Shown here: piece after piece, positions 35,919-44,652 of the stretch | Numbering within the stretch: position 1 is the first letter of the stretch | How the letters are laid out: each line of letters opens with the position of its first letter | NCBI GenBank assembly: GCA_023397475.1 | Contig: JAEWUD010000056.1 | Coordinates: 1 to 64,000, forward strand | Source: Bacillota bacterium | Lineage (GTDB): Bacteria; Bacillota; Clostridia; Saccharofermentanales; Saccharofermentanaceae | Direction of reading: 5' to 3' | DNA: 64,000 nucleotides | The notes under the pieces: generated by a model | Databases searched by the model: none | What the model saw: only the letters and a program-made list of their open reading frames with translations | Told to the model about the DNA's origin: nothing | Translations under genes and position numbers: made by a program

Positions 35919-35947
35919 ATTGTATAAAATAGAAAATAACAGTCAAG
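35919..35947 (-). promoter_or_regulatory. hsp20 promoter
   Basis: On the minus strand TTGACT (35947-35942) and TACAAT (35924-35919) with a 17-bp spacer, immediately upstream of CIRCE. Confidence 0.8.
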
Positions 35948-35986
35948 AGCGTTCATAAAAAATTTACATATTCGAAAAAAACAGGA

Positions 35987-36061
35987 AAAAATCACCCGAA
36001 GCAATCTCTTAACCGTGAACGCAGATCGCGATCATTGAGAAGAATAGTGCTAACGGGTGAT
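35987..36061 (-). terminator. Terminator of the cupin gene
   Basis: On the minus strand ATCACCCG (36061-36054) pairs with CGGGTGAT (35999-35992), then TTTTTTCC. The interior contains GATCGCGATC and CTC/GAG stems. Confidence 0.65.
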
Positions 36062-36082
36062 TCATACCCTGGTTTTGAAATT

Positions 36083-36397
36083 TTAGACTTGCGGTGCCGG
36101 TGACTTCACAATAATTAATTCGAGTGTGTCATCGTGCAGATTGCGTACATTCATCTTCGTTTGCACGGGTATCTTCAGCAAAGTACCTCGTTCATACTCG
36201 TGAAGCTCCTGATCATTCAACGTGATGGAAAGGCGTCCGCGAACAACCGTCATATAGACATTGGAATTTGAAAAATGCTCCGGCAAGCCTTCTTCTTTGT
36301 TAAAGACCATGTGAATATACTGGATATTCTCGTCGAGTAGAATCCTCTCGACAGCTTTGTTGTTATCGGTTGAGAAGTGGAATACTTGTTCAATCAT
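36083..36397 (-). CDS. Small cupin-domain protein
   Basis: 104 residues forming one cupin barrel: EGLPEHFSNSNVYMTVVRGR corresponds to cupin motif 1 (His and Glu-type ligands degenerate), and TLLKIPVQTKMNVRN to motif 2. It resembles the stand-alone cupins that bind metals or small ligands near redox genes. The start at 36397 follows GGAGGTTACACC. It lies downstream of the permease-ferredoxin operon with 111 bp between, so it may be separate. Confidence 0.75.
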   Translation of the reverse strand: MIEQVFHFSTDNNKAVERILLDENIQYIHMVFNKEEGLPEHFSNSNVYMTVVRGRLSITLNDQELHEYERGTLLKIPVQTKMNVRNLHDDTLELIIVKSPAPQV

Positions 36398-36508
36398 GGT
36401 GTAACCTCCCATATAATTCGTGGCAATGAAGTACTATTGGTTTTCTATACATTCAGTATATCATTTGAATCGATTCTCATTTGTTGGAAATACAACGAGG
36501 CGATAAGT

Positions 36509-37294
36509 TTATAATACTTCTATTGATTGATCAGGTTTCTCGTTTTTTTGTACTCTGTTTGAGGAAATCTCCGGAAGATGTATCGCATGAACCGGACATC
36601 TATCGGACGACTGTTGCAGTAATTTGACCTCATCGGGTCCTTTGGGCTGTCGTTTCATAATTGCCTTGTGATCTATGATCTCAATCATACCCAATGTTCC
36701 CTCCATGCAAATTCCGCAGCCGATACAGGCGTTGCGATCAATGCGTAGCGCTGGCTGCTCTTGATTGGAAGGAAGATCTGAAGGACGGATGATTTTTCCC
36801 ATGAGAAATGCCATCAGAAAGATGGAGATTACCGTGAGTATCCATCGCAGGATCATGAAATTCACACCGAGAAACTTCGCCTCGTTTGCGAGCATCGGAA
36901 TCTTGATCACTGCCCAGGCACTTAGTATGACCACGACATTCGCAACACTCGCACCTTTCTGATGTAGCATTTTCGTCAGCGGGAAGGCCGCGTATACCGG
37001 CCCTGCCGAGATGCTTCCAAGGAGTAGTGCGAGAGCGTAACCGCGAATTCCGGACTTCCCGCCTAAGCCTTTGACGATTATTTCCTTGGGGACGAGAGCT
37101 TCAATGACAATGGTAAGGAGGAAAATAATCGGTAAGACCTGAAGCATTTCAACCAGATAGTAGAGACTACCCGAGAAGGCTTCCCGGGCTTTATCCGGTG
37201 CCACAAGAAAAAGTATCAGATAGACGAGAATGACGATGAGAAGAAGTTTGTGTTTTTTCAGAAAGGACATGATGTTACCTTTATTCTCGCTCAT
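36509..37294 (-). CDS. Permease half fused to a 4Fe-4S ferredoxin domain
   Basis: 261 residues. The N-terminal part has about five helices of the DUF318/ArsP-like permease family (COG0701), with GSISAGPVYAAFPLTKML as the conserved loop. The C-terminal about 75 residues are a single-cluster ferredoxin domain: ACIGCGICMEG gives C-x2-C-x2-C, and DRCPVHAI the fourth cysteine. The start at 37294 overlaps the preceding gene by 4 bp. The permease is thus split over two genes, with a redox domain attached to the second. Substrate unknown; arsenicals, metal or sulfur species are guesses. Confidence 0.82.
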   Translation of the reverse strand: MSENKGNIMSFLKKHKLLLIVILVYLILFLVAPDKAREAFSGSLYYLVEMLQVLPIIFLLTIVIEALVPKEIIVKGLGGKSGIRGYALALLLGSISAGPVYAAFPLTKMLHQKGASVANVVVILSAWAVIKIPMLANEAKFLGVNFMILRWILTVISIFLMAFLMGKIIRPSDLPSNQEQPALRIDRNACIGCGICMEGTLGMIEIIDHKAIMKRQPKGPDEVKLLQQSSDRCPVHAIHLPEISSNRVQKNEKPDQSIEVL

Positions 37295-37773
37295 AGAATC
37301 ACCCCCATGGCTAATGCGATAACAATCGCGAAAAAGAGACTTGATAGATTCCTCACCAAAGCGAAACGTGTCCCGAACTCTTTCTTTTCGAGAGGGAAGG
37401 TCACGATGCCCACCATAGTCAAAGTTGTGAGGAAGGCAACTGCCGGGACGATACTCGCTCCGGCATCGACAAGAGAACCGATCAAGGGGAAGGCGACGAA
37501 GGCAGGGATCAATGTGATGCTTCCGGCAAGAGCAGCCAACAGGGTCGAGAGTAAGGTGTTCGAAGATCCGAGGAACTCGCGGATCAATTCAGGTGGAAGG
37601 AATGCCAGAATCAGACCGATAAGAAAGATGATTGCGATAATCTCTGACAGCATGCTGCCCATCATTTTGCGCGATTTCTTCACGGCTGACAGTGTCTTTT
37701 TTCGATCCTTCACGAAAGAAACGATCGCCAGCACCACGGCTATGACTAGAAAAACGAGTGTGAAAATATCCAT
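37291..37773 (-). CDS. Permease half (COG0701/DUF318-like)
   Basis: 160 residues, four or five helices. The loop GSITLIPAFVAFPLIGSLVDAG is the counterpart of GSISAGPVYAAFPLT in the partner, suggesting that each protein supplies one repeat of a pseudo-symmetric permease. The start at 37773 has RBS GAGGGGGATCAAC; a longer frame upstream lacks an RBS. Transcribed away from a Crp/Fnr gene across a 100-bp region with a clear palindrome. Confidence 0.8.
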   Translation of the reverse strand: MDIFTLVFLVIAVVLAIVSFVKDRKKTLSAVKKSRKMMGSMLSEIIAIIFLIGLILAFLPPELIREFLGSSNTLLSTLLAALAGSITLIPAFVAFPLIGSLVDAGASIVPAVAFLTTLTMVGIVTFPLEKKEFGTRFALVRNLSSLFFAIVIALAMGVIL

Positions 37774-37829
37774 GTTGATCCCCCTCATTTGTGTTTTTCT
37801 TCCATAGTAGTGGTAGGATAGGTTCAAAG

Positions 37830-37849
37830 AGTGTTACCAATGTAACACT
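37830..37849. promoter_or_regulatory. Crp/Fnr-type palindromic operator
   Basis: AGTGTTAC-CAAT-GTAACACT has 8-bp perfect arms. Written as TGTTA-N6-TAACA it fits Crp/Fnr half-site spacing. It sits between the permease operon and the divergent Crp/Fnr gene. Confidence 0.7.
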
Positions 37850-37873
37850 TGCCTTGGATCCTCGAGGTTTTTT

Positions 37874-38557
37874 ATGACACGAAATGGACAATTTCCTCCG
37901 GATGTCACCTTCCTACAGTCTTTCGATGAGAACCATATCCACAAGTATTTTGTGGATGGTAGTTTTTCCGTGCGAAGATTCGGTCGGGGAGAGGTCGTGC
38001 ATTTTGTCGGAGAGACATGCGAGAGCCTTGAACTTATTCTCGGCGGCGTCATCGTCATCGAGCGAACCGATGAGTTGGGCGGCATATCTACCGTCGCAGT
38101 TTTTCGAGCGGATGACCTTCTCGGCGGGAACCTCTTATTCTCGACTACCGCACGATATCCGATGACGGTTACATCCCGGACGGAATCAGAGGTCCTCGTG
38201 ATCCGTAAAGACCGGCTTCTGCGAATGTTCGAGGAGAACCTGGATTTTCTATGTCAATATCTGCGATACGTTTCGGATCATGTCATGATTCTCGGAGACC
38301 GGATCCGTTATGTTGAGAACACCACCATCCGCAATCAAGTTCTTCGTTTTCTTGCAAAGGAAGCGCAATCGCAAGGAGGAAGCATTATTACGCTCCCGTC
38401 TTCGAAGAAAGAACTTGCACAACGTTTCGGCATACAGCGAACCAGCTTATCCCGTGAATTGGCAAGAATGCGTGATGACGGACTGATTAATATCCACGGG
38501 AAGCAAATCGAACTGACGCCTGCCGGCGAGAAGATGGCCGAAGGTATGGCTGAATAA
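37874..38557 (+). CDS. Crp/Fnr family transcriptional regulator
   Basis: 227 residues: N-terminal cyclic-nucleotide-binding-like beta-roll (about 18-120) and C-terminal winged helix (about 150-215: KKELAQRFGIQRTSLSRELARMRDDGLI). No N-terminal Fnr cysteine cluster is visible, so it is unlikely to be a direct oxygen sensor via 4Fe-4S. Divergent from the permease-ferredoxin operon and probably its regulator. An epimerase fragment follows in the same frame right after its TAA stop. Confidence 0.85.
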   Translation: MTRNGQFPPDVTFLQSFDENHIHKYFVDGSFSVRRFGRGEVVHFVGETCESLELILGGVIVIERTDELGGISTVAVFRADDLLGGNLLFSTTARYPMTVTSRTESEVLVIRKDRLLRMFEENLDFLCQYLRYVSDHVMILGDRIRYVENTTIRNQVLRFLAKEAQSQGGSIITLPSSKKELAQRFGIQRTSLSRELARMRDDGLINIHGKQIELTPAGEKMAEGMAE

Positions 38558-39076
38558 TTCAAACATGACGGGTTTAAGGGGGGAACATATGCAGAGGGCA
38601 AGCGACAAGCAGAGGCCGCCGTGTGCCGGGAATTCCAGGAGACGCGTGCGGTTTGGGTACGCTTTCCCTATGTCATCGGTGAAGATGACTATACGGGCCG
38701 ACTGCGTTTCTATATCGAGCATGTGATGCGTCACCAGTCGATTGCTTGTGCGAATCCCGGCACATCGGGTAGCTTCATTGACTCCGGAGAGGCTGGGAAC
38801 TTTCTGGCGTTTCTCGCGAAGAAGTCCTATGTAGGTCCCGTCAATGCGGCATGTAAAGGTGTTCTATCCATCGATGGGATTTGTTCCTTTGTTACGAAAA
38901 GAACCGGTATCGAACCGGTCTTCTCTGCCGAAGGCGAGGCGTCTCCTTACGACATCCCGGTCGAGTATTGTCTCGATACGGGTGTCGCGAAATCTCTCGG
39001 ATATGCTTTCCAACCCATTGAAACAAAGCTTCATGATATTATCGATTATATGATTGACTCGGGAGAAGATGTGTAA
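38558..39076 (+). pseudogene. NAD-dependent epimerase/dehydratase, N-terminally deleted
   Basis: The open frame starts straight after the Crp/Fnr stop and reads GGTYAEGKRQAEAAV, the Y-x3-K catalytic pair of SDR-type epimerases. Then AVWVRFPYVIGEDDY and a C-terminal substrate-binding half up to TAA 39074-39076. The NAD-binding Rossmann half (about 110 residues with GxxGxxG) is absent. There is no proper start upstream of the motif; the first ATG-type frame begins after it. A deletion probably fused the 3' part of the epimerase gene next to the regulator. Confidence 0.8.
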
Positions 39077-39120
39077 AAAGAGCTGCCACTTCCGACTTGT
39101 TACCAAGTCGAATGAGACAG
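39073..39120 (-). terminator. Terminator of the DUF3795-PPOX operon
   Basis: 18-nt arms GCTGCCACTTCCGACTTG and CAAGTCGAATGAGACAGC pair at 14 of 18 positions around TTAC. On the minus strand TCTTTTTAC follows. It may also stop transcription from the left. Confidence 0.7.
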
Positions 39121-39179
39121 CCCAGATTTATATAAATATATCGCCTGACGAGTATCAAAAACCGTTCAATCGAGCATTC

Positions 39180-39611
39180 TCAGACGGTATATGTGCCGAA
39201 ATGTCCCTCGATCCAGATCGTCGCAAGCTTCGGATGGAAGGCGATGACGCAATAGTTCGGGTCATCGACCCCTGTGAAATGATCGTACATCCAATCCAGG
39301 AAAACGTCCTTCTTGATTTGGGGGTCCGTTACGAACTCGACCTCTCCAACAAGCGTCACGCTGTCTCTCTCGTCATGAAAACATGCGCTTGCCTTCGTAT
39401 TCTCTCGGAAATGCGCGGTCTTCACGCCCTTGGTACCGGTCGAGACAATAATCGTCCCGATATCTTCCGGCTTGAGACAGGACAATACACAGACGCGGGG
39501 ATAGCCTTCCGGATCGATCGAAGCCAGAGACACAACACCGGCCTTCTTCAGTAAGAGATTCGATTTGTCGCGCCACTCCTTGGATAATTCTTCATAAGTG
39601 CCAGTCTCCAT
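39180..39611 (-). CDS. Pyridoxamine 5'-phosphate oxidase-related flavoprotein
   Basis: 143 residues, split-barrel fold: LLKKAGVVSLASIDPEGYPRVCVLS, IIVSTGTKGVKTAHFRENTKASACF and VTLVGEVEFVTD are the usual strands and FMN-contact segments. Family members bind FMN or F420; substrate unknown. The start at 39611 follows GGAAGGAAGGGAAATAGC; the longer upstream frame runs through the DUF3795 gene. Co-transcribed with it. Confidence 0.85.
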   Translation of the reverse strand: METGTYEELSKEWRDKSNLLLKKAGVVSLASIDPEGYPRVCVLSCLKPEDIGTIIVSTGTKGVKTAHFRENTKASACFHDERDSVTLVGEVEFVTDPQIKKDVFLDWMYDHFTGVDDPNYCVIAFHPKLATIWIEGHFGTYTV

Positions 39612-39612
39612 G

Positions 39613-39873
39613 CTATTTCCCTTCCTTCCAGCAAACGCACTGCGCAATTCTCTTCCCGTCGTCCCCATGTTCCTTCTCATACGCATAACCCGTCAGTACA
39701 TCACATGGGAAGGAGGAACACTCCCCGCAATGCGAGAGACCCTTGCCCTCACAGCAAGTCTTCACCAGGCACTCACCCCAGAAAGGCTTAGCCATCGTGA
39801 CACAGCCGACACAACCGGTTGATTCGCGGTAGGTACACGCAGAACACAAAACTCCACACCTTGACTCTATCAT
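39613..39873 (-). CDS. DUF3795 cysteine-rich protein
   Basis: 86 residues with nine or more cysteines: RCGVLCSACTYRESTGCVGC, CLVKTCCEGKGLSHCGEC and FPCDVL fit DUF3795. Proposed to bind zinc or a cluster, function unknown. The start at 39873 follows TCGGAGGTGTCT. Its stop is immediately before the PPOX start. Confidence 0.82.
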   Translation of the reverse strand: MIESRCGVLCSACTYRESTGCVGCVTMAKPFWGECLVKTCCEGKGLSHCGECSSFPCDVLTGYAYEKEHGDDGKRIAQCVCWKEGK

Positions 39874-39916
39874 AGACACCTCCGATATACTTGATAGATT
39901 CATTGTAGTGGGTCGA

Positions 39917-40840
39917 TTACGACAACTGTCTGTCGTGGTTATTCCTCGCGATCAGAGAATTTGCCTCATCGACAACCCGGTGACGTATCTCGTCGGGCGC
40001 AACGATCTCGACATGTGAGCCGAAGCTTAAAAGCCAGGACACGAGATGGTCGGTGAATGCGAAGCGGAACCTGAACTGAAATCGTCCGTCTGTGGTCTGC
40101 TCCAGCATTGAAGGATCATACTCCTCAATCAATCGATAACGAACACATGGATCGAATACCGCAACCAGATCAATGTCTCCGATAAAGCATTCATCCCAGT
40201 CCTGGGGCAGATGATCTTCCGCACGTGGCGTGTATAGGCAGTCCGTCACGTTCAATGACCAGAGCCGCTGTAACTTAAACAATCGATAATCCCCGCGTAA
40301 ACGGCAAAAAGCAAAGAGATACCAGTTCCCCTAACGAAACAAGAGGCGACAAGGCTCAACAATGCGCTCTGTATCGCCGCTCTCGGCGCTATAGGTGAAG
40401 GAAACGCATTGGTGGTTCGCGATTGCCTTCCTTATCTCACGGATCTTCTCGATCAGCGTTCCCGCGTGTCTGTCACCCAAATCAATCTCGAAGGCTGTCG
40501 GAAACGATTTGTCCACACCCTGTTCGGAGAGCTTCTCCATCAATCTCTCAGTATAGGACTCCGTAAGGATCGAATCCGTGCCACGCAAAGCCGACAGAAG
40601 TGTCTCAATCTCGTCCACGGTAAACACGGATCGCTCGATCGAGTATCCATCCATAATCTCCACACCGCCGGAAGGTCCCTGAAGTGTCGTCAAAGGAATG
40701 CCCGCGACCGCGATCGAATCAAGATCCCGTTGGATGGTGCGCACGGAGACGTCAAAGCGTTCCGCGAGATATCCCGTGGTCACGCGCTTGTGACGCAGGA
40801 GAATTGTAAGAATTCCGATCTGGCGATCCAGCTTACTCAT
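39917..40840 (-). pseudogene. HTH-WYL (YafY-like) regulator with in-frame amber
   Basis: About 307 codons. Start at 40840 with RBS GGGGGTTATAAG. N-terminal HTH_11 (about 5-60: VTTGYLAERFDVSVRTIQRDL) and WYL domain. An amber codon (40331-40333) replaces one residue in RLLFR-x-GNWYLFAFCRLRG, exactly where relatives read Y/F-R-G/D-x-WYL, and the frame continues intact to 39917. A single nonsense mutation or sequence error, since no shift or loss is seen. Catalase and VanZ end in TAG, so general amber reassignment is unlikely. Confidence 0.82.
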
Positions 40841-40939
40841 CTTATAACCCCCAAAAAGAAGAGTGCCACACGAAAGAACGTATGTTCGTTTCAGTGTAGC
40901 ACTCTGTTTTCGATCAATCAATAGGGTAGATCCGGGTGC

Positions 40940-43429
40940 TTATTTCGTTTCCTTCTTAGGTGCTGATTTTCTGGAACGCATCACCAGAACGACAACCAGA
41001 ACCGCTATAATGGCGATTCCGCCAACGACTGCGGCAATGATCGCAAACACCGGAACGGTTGAGCTTTCTTCCGTCACAGCAGCCGGGGATGTTGTCTCCG
41101 CCGCTGTTGTTGTCTCGGCAACTGTCTCCTCGGGTGTTACAACAGGTCCGACGATCTCGTCGAGCTCAGCCTGGGTTACAAACTTCACGTTATCCACATA
41201 CATACGACCATTGAAATCACTCTCGATATCTGCGAAGATGAACAGCATATTGCGAAGAACTGTATCATCGGTGATGTTCTCAACGTCACGTACTTTCAGA
41301 GATACAACGAAATGGTACAGACCATCGTCTGTCTTGTCCGCCTTGTCCAATTCCGCCAACTCGATATTGTAGGAGTCCGGAATCTGAGCCCAGTAACTCT
41401 CTTCCGGCGGCTGGAAAGCTCCGGAGATCGCAATCGTTCCCGTCGTCGCTCTTGTCGGCGCAATATACAAATCGAATACAACATAATCCTTGTCGCCACG
41501 CGTCATCGGATCCAACCAGAGATCCAGACGGGGAGCGGATGCCCAGTTATCTGTAGGCTTGACATCCGGATACGCGAAGGCAAAGGAGAGTGCATTTGAT
41601 CCGTTGGCCGGTTCGATCGTCAGATTGGTCTTCGTACCGGAATCAACACTCCAATCGAAACCCTGGCGCGTTCCGTCCTCGAAATCAGCCGGAAGCATCG
41701 CCGTACCGAGGTCAGCGTGCTCGAGCGGCGGCAGGGCGGAGGCACCGGCACTGGAAATAGTAATGTTGTCGAGCATGACTTCTTTACCGTTCTCCGCACC
41801 GACGAAAAGCACCATGTTGGAAAGAAGACTTCCTTCGGTATCGGTCGCAATCACCGAAAGATTCGGAGCTTCCTTTGCCGTCATCTTGACGGTCGCAAGG
41901 TAAAGGCCGTCATCCTGCTGGACAAAGTTCTCCGGCTTCGCGAAAACCGCTGCGGACGGGTTCGCCCAACCATTTGTGTCACTCTGCGGTACACATGCGA
42001 TCGAAACCGTCGTAGGTTCTGCGACGAGAATATCGATGCTGATTGTATCCGCTCCGAAGATATCGATCCCCGGATTGAACTCCTCGGAAGAGATGCGGAC
42101 ATTCGCCCAGTAGTTCGTATCCGAGATATCGATGCTCTTCGTCATTTTCGATAGGACAAGGCGAGATCCGTCACCGGAAAGTTCGACACTCTTGATCGGA
42201 CTGTCCTTATTCACGATAAAACCCTGCGTCGTACCGTCGTCGAATGTCCAGATTGTCTCCGAGAAAGCTCCCTCGGCGGAACGGTCGATCGGCACATACT
42301 CAATGCCCTTAATGCGCGCCCGGACATATTCACCGGTAACGCTCATCTCCTCCGGGGCCCAGACCTGATCCTCTCCGGGATCCAGTGAGGTAGCTTCTGA
42401 AACACCCATGATATAGGGGATGAAACAACCGGAGGTCTCATTCTTATTCGTCAGAGACCAGTTACACCAACTGACATTATTCGTATTGCAGAAATCCAGC
42501 CAAACATCCGCTTTGTCGAGGAACGGACCGTTGTTGCCGGAAGCTTCGCTCGTGCCCCACTCGGAGATGAAGATTGCGACACCGTTCTCCAGCGCGTAGC
42601 GGGCATTCGACATTACGTTCCCGCGGTCCGAACTGTTATCCGAAGCGAAATGGGTACCGGAATAGAAGTGTACGGCGTAGACGATATTCTTCGCGTCGAT
42701 CGGGTCATCGGCGGCCAAGTCCGGTCGCTGACTCCAGTTCGGGCTGCCGACGATGATGACGTTGTCGCATTTCTCGCGAAGCATAGAGACAATCGGTTCC
42801 GCATAGCTCTTGACCTTCTGCCAGCCGGCGGCATCATTGGTCAGGCCGTCGCCGCCATTATTGTTCGGGCTCGGCTCATTGCAGATCTCATAGAGAATCT
42901 GATAACTCTGCGGATGATCTTTGTACGCTTCCGAGATCTCGTCGAAGAAATCATAGGCTCCGGCATACACCGGATCATTCGGATCGCCGGGAGCAAGGAC
43001 GTGCCAGTCCACCATTACATACATGTCATACTTGAAGGCGAGCTCGATGCCCCGATAGACTAGATCCTTGAGTGCCGGATCCGTCGCGTAACCTGATTCG
43101 CCGACGTACAGCGCCAAGCGAATGACATTGCACTCCCAATCTTTTGAAAGCGTCGCGAAGGCGTTCTCGTTGACGATTTCTCCAAACCATTGAAGACCGT
43201 GTGTGCTCATGCCGCGAAGTTGAATCTTCTCGCCGTTCTGATCGGCCAGCGTCATTTGTCCGTCGATTTCGACGACCTGCAGTGCGCCGGCTTCCGACGG
43301 GCGTTTGACATTGTCCCGTCCGGTCAGTACGGATTCGGAATAACCGGCTGCCGTAACAGAGAACGACAGGATTCCGAAGAGCATGAAAATAGCGGTGAGA
43401 AGAGTGATACACTTAGACATTCGATTCAT
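40940..43429 (-). CDS. Membrane-anchored GH5 cellulase (endoglucanase)
   Basis: 829 residues. Signal peptide (about 1-28). The GH5 TIM barrel (about 50-345; subfamily 2-like) carries the acid/base Glu185 in YEICNEPSP, the nucleophile Glu290 in AIFISEWGTSE, and VDWHVLAPGDPN. Two jelly-roll, CBM-like domains follow (about 375-560 and 580-765). An acidic Thr-rich linker and a C-terminal helix with basic tail (MRSRKSAPKKETK) anchor it to the cell surface instead of releasing it; no dockerin or LPXTG. Hydrolyses beta-1,4-glucans. The promoter region (43430-43648) has two AAACGTTTT motifs at about 43489 and 43542. RBS GGGGGGACATATC. Confidence 0.93.
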   Translation of the reverse strand: MNRMSKCITLLTAIFMLFGILSFSVTAAGYSESVLTGRDNVKRPSEAGALQVVEIDGQMTLADQNGEKIQLRGMSTHGLQWFGEIVNENAFATLSKDWECNVIRLALYVGESGYATDPALKDLVYRGIELAFKYDMYVMVDWHVLAPGDPNDPVYAGAYDFFDEISEAYKDHPQSYQILYEICNEPSPNNNGGDGLTNDAAGWQKVKSYAEPIVSMLREKCDNVIIVGSPNWSQRPDLAADDPIDAKNIVYAVHFYSGTHFASDNSSDRGNVMSNARYALENGVAIFISEWGTSEASGNNGPFLDKADVWLDFCNTNNVSWCNWSLTNKNETSGCFIPYIMGVSEATSLDPGEDQVWAPEEMSVTGEYVRARIKGIEYVPIDRSAEGAFSETIWTFDDGTTQGFIVNKDSPIKSVELSGDGSRLVLSKMTKSIDISDTNYWANVRISSEEFNPGIDIFGADTISIDILVAEPTTVSIACVPQSDTNGWANPSAAVFAKPENFVQQDDGLYLATVKMTAKEAPNLSVIATDTEGSLLSNMVLFVGAENGKEVMLDNITISSAGASALPPLEHADLGTAMLPADFEDGTRQGFDWSVDSGTKTNLTIEPANGSNALSFAFAYPDVKPTDNWASAPRLDLWLDPMTRGDKDYVVFDLYIAPTRATTGTIAISGAFQPPEESYWAQIPDSYNIELAELDKADKTDDGLYHFVVSLKVRDVENITDDTVLRNMLFIFADIESDFNGRMYVDNVKFVTQAELDEIVGPVVTPEETVAETTTAAETTSPAAVTEESSTVPVFAIIAAVVGGIAIIAVLVVVLVMRSRKSAPKKETK

Positions 43430-43648
43430 GATATGTCCCCCCGGATTGAATTTGCCGTCAGGATAGGCGGCGACTCTGCCTTGCGGCGAAACGTTTTCTG
43501 TTCCTATTATACTTGAAACGATTCGGCAAAAAATAGGAGAAAAACGTTTTATTGTTTCGATTTTTTGTGAACCATCGCTACATTTCGGAAAGATATACGT
43601 TGAAGTAAGACAATGCTATAATCGTTAAGAAGACAGAAAGGGGTCCAT

Positions 43649-44614
43649 ATGAAAGAGATTCCACTTCCTTATCGGCTCCTGATCAAGAGAATCAGAAAAG
43701 AAGACAGGAAATACGAGAGCATACTTTTGTACGGGAAGAAGATTATCATCCCTACACGTACCGGACGTGTTCGTGCGCTCTTATACAAACCGGCGATCCT
43801 GCGACCGGATATGCCGGTTCTTTTTGATTTTCACGGCGGCGGTTTCGTCTTCGGTTTACCGGAAATGGACGATGTTTTCTGCCGCGAACTTTGCGAGAGG
43901 CTTGGTATTGTCGTCATTTCGGGTGATTACCGACTGGCACCGGAGCACCCTTATCCGACAGGCCTCGAAGACTGCTATGCGCTGATCGAGGCGGTTCACC
44001 GCAATGCGAAGAAATATGGAATCGATCCTAATCGAATGGCTGTATGCGGGCATAGTGCCGGGGCGAATCTCGCGACAGTGTTGACGATTCTTGCGTCCGA
44101 ACGCCGCGAGTTCACGCTGAAGTGTCAGATTCTGGATTATCCGACAGTGGATTTCCGCTCAGATATCGGACACCGGGATTCACCCTTAGGCAGCATTCCT
44201 CCTCCGATCATGCAAATGTTCGAGGATTGTTACTGCGAACCTGAGCAGTTGTCTGATATTTACGTTTCTCCGCTTCTTGCCGATCATTCGATTCTTGCGC
44301 AATTGCCCCCCGCCATTATCATCTCTGCAGGGATAGACTGTTTGAAGGCAGAGAACTGGAAATACGCGGAAAAGCTTCGGGAAGCCGGAGTGCACACGGA
44401 GCATTACCATTACGATGAAGTCGCGCATAATTTCACGATTAGCGCCTTTTCTCCGGTGACGCTGTCGTATGCGAACTTCCTTCCGGGGACAACCAATATT
44501 ATCGAAGTACAGGAGAAGGCGGAAGATGCCATCAGCAATATGTCACATTTTCTGATCAAGTACTTGATCAGCGATTGTGATCAGGATGGCACACCGTGTT
44601 ACCAACCTTCATAA
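43649..44614 (+). CDS. Alpha/beta hydrolase, HSL-family esterase
   Basis: 321 residues. HGGGFVFGLPEMDD is the oxyanion-hole HGG motif, VCGHSAGANLATVL the nucleophile elbow (GHSAG), and the acid/His part is in the C-terminal EVAHNF. Resembles acetyl esterases (lipase-like, DAP2 family). Could deacetylate hemicellulose fragments alongside the cellulase, but this is inference. RBS GAAAGGGGTCC. Confidence 0.9.
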   Translation: MKEIPLPYRLLIKRIRKEDRKYESILLYGKKIIIPTRTGRVRALLYKPAILRPDMPVLFDFHGGGFVFGLPEMDDVFCRELCERLGIVVISGDYRLAPEHPYPTGLEDCYALIEAVHRNAKKYGIDPNRMAVCGHSAGANLATVLTILASERREFTLKCQILDYPTVDFRSDIGHRDSPLGSIPPPIMQMFEDCYCEPEQLSDIYVSPLLADHSILAQLPPAIIISAGIDCLKAENWKYAEKLREAGVHTEHYHYDEVAHNFTISAFSPVTLSYANFLPGTTNIIEVQEKAEDAISNMSHFLIKYLISDCDQDGTPCYQPS

Positions 44615-44652
44615 AAACGACGTGTTTTTCGATTCATAACGATGTGAGAGAT

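Noticed and set aside
38579..38583. Short poly-G near the epimerase start as frameshift site
   Set aside because: The epimerase frame is open across it without any shift.
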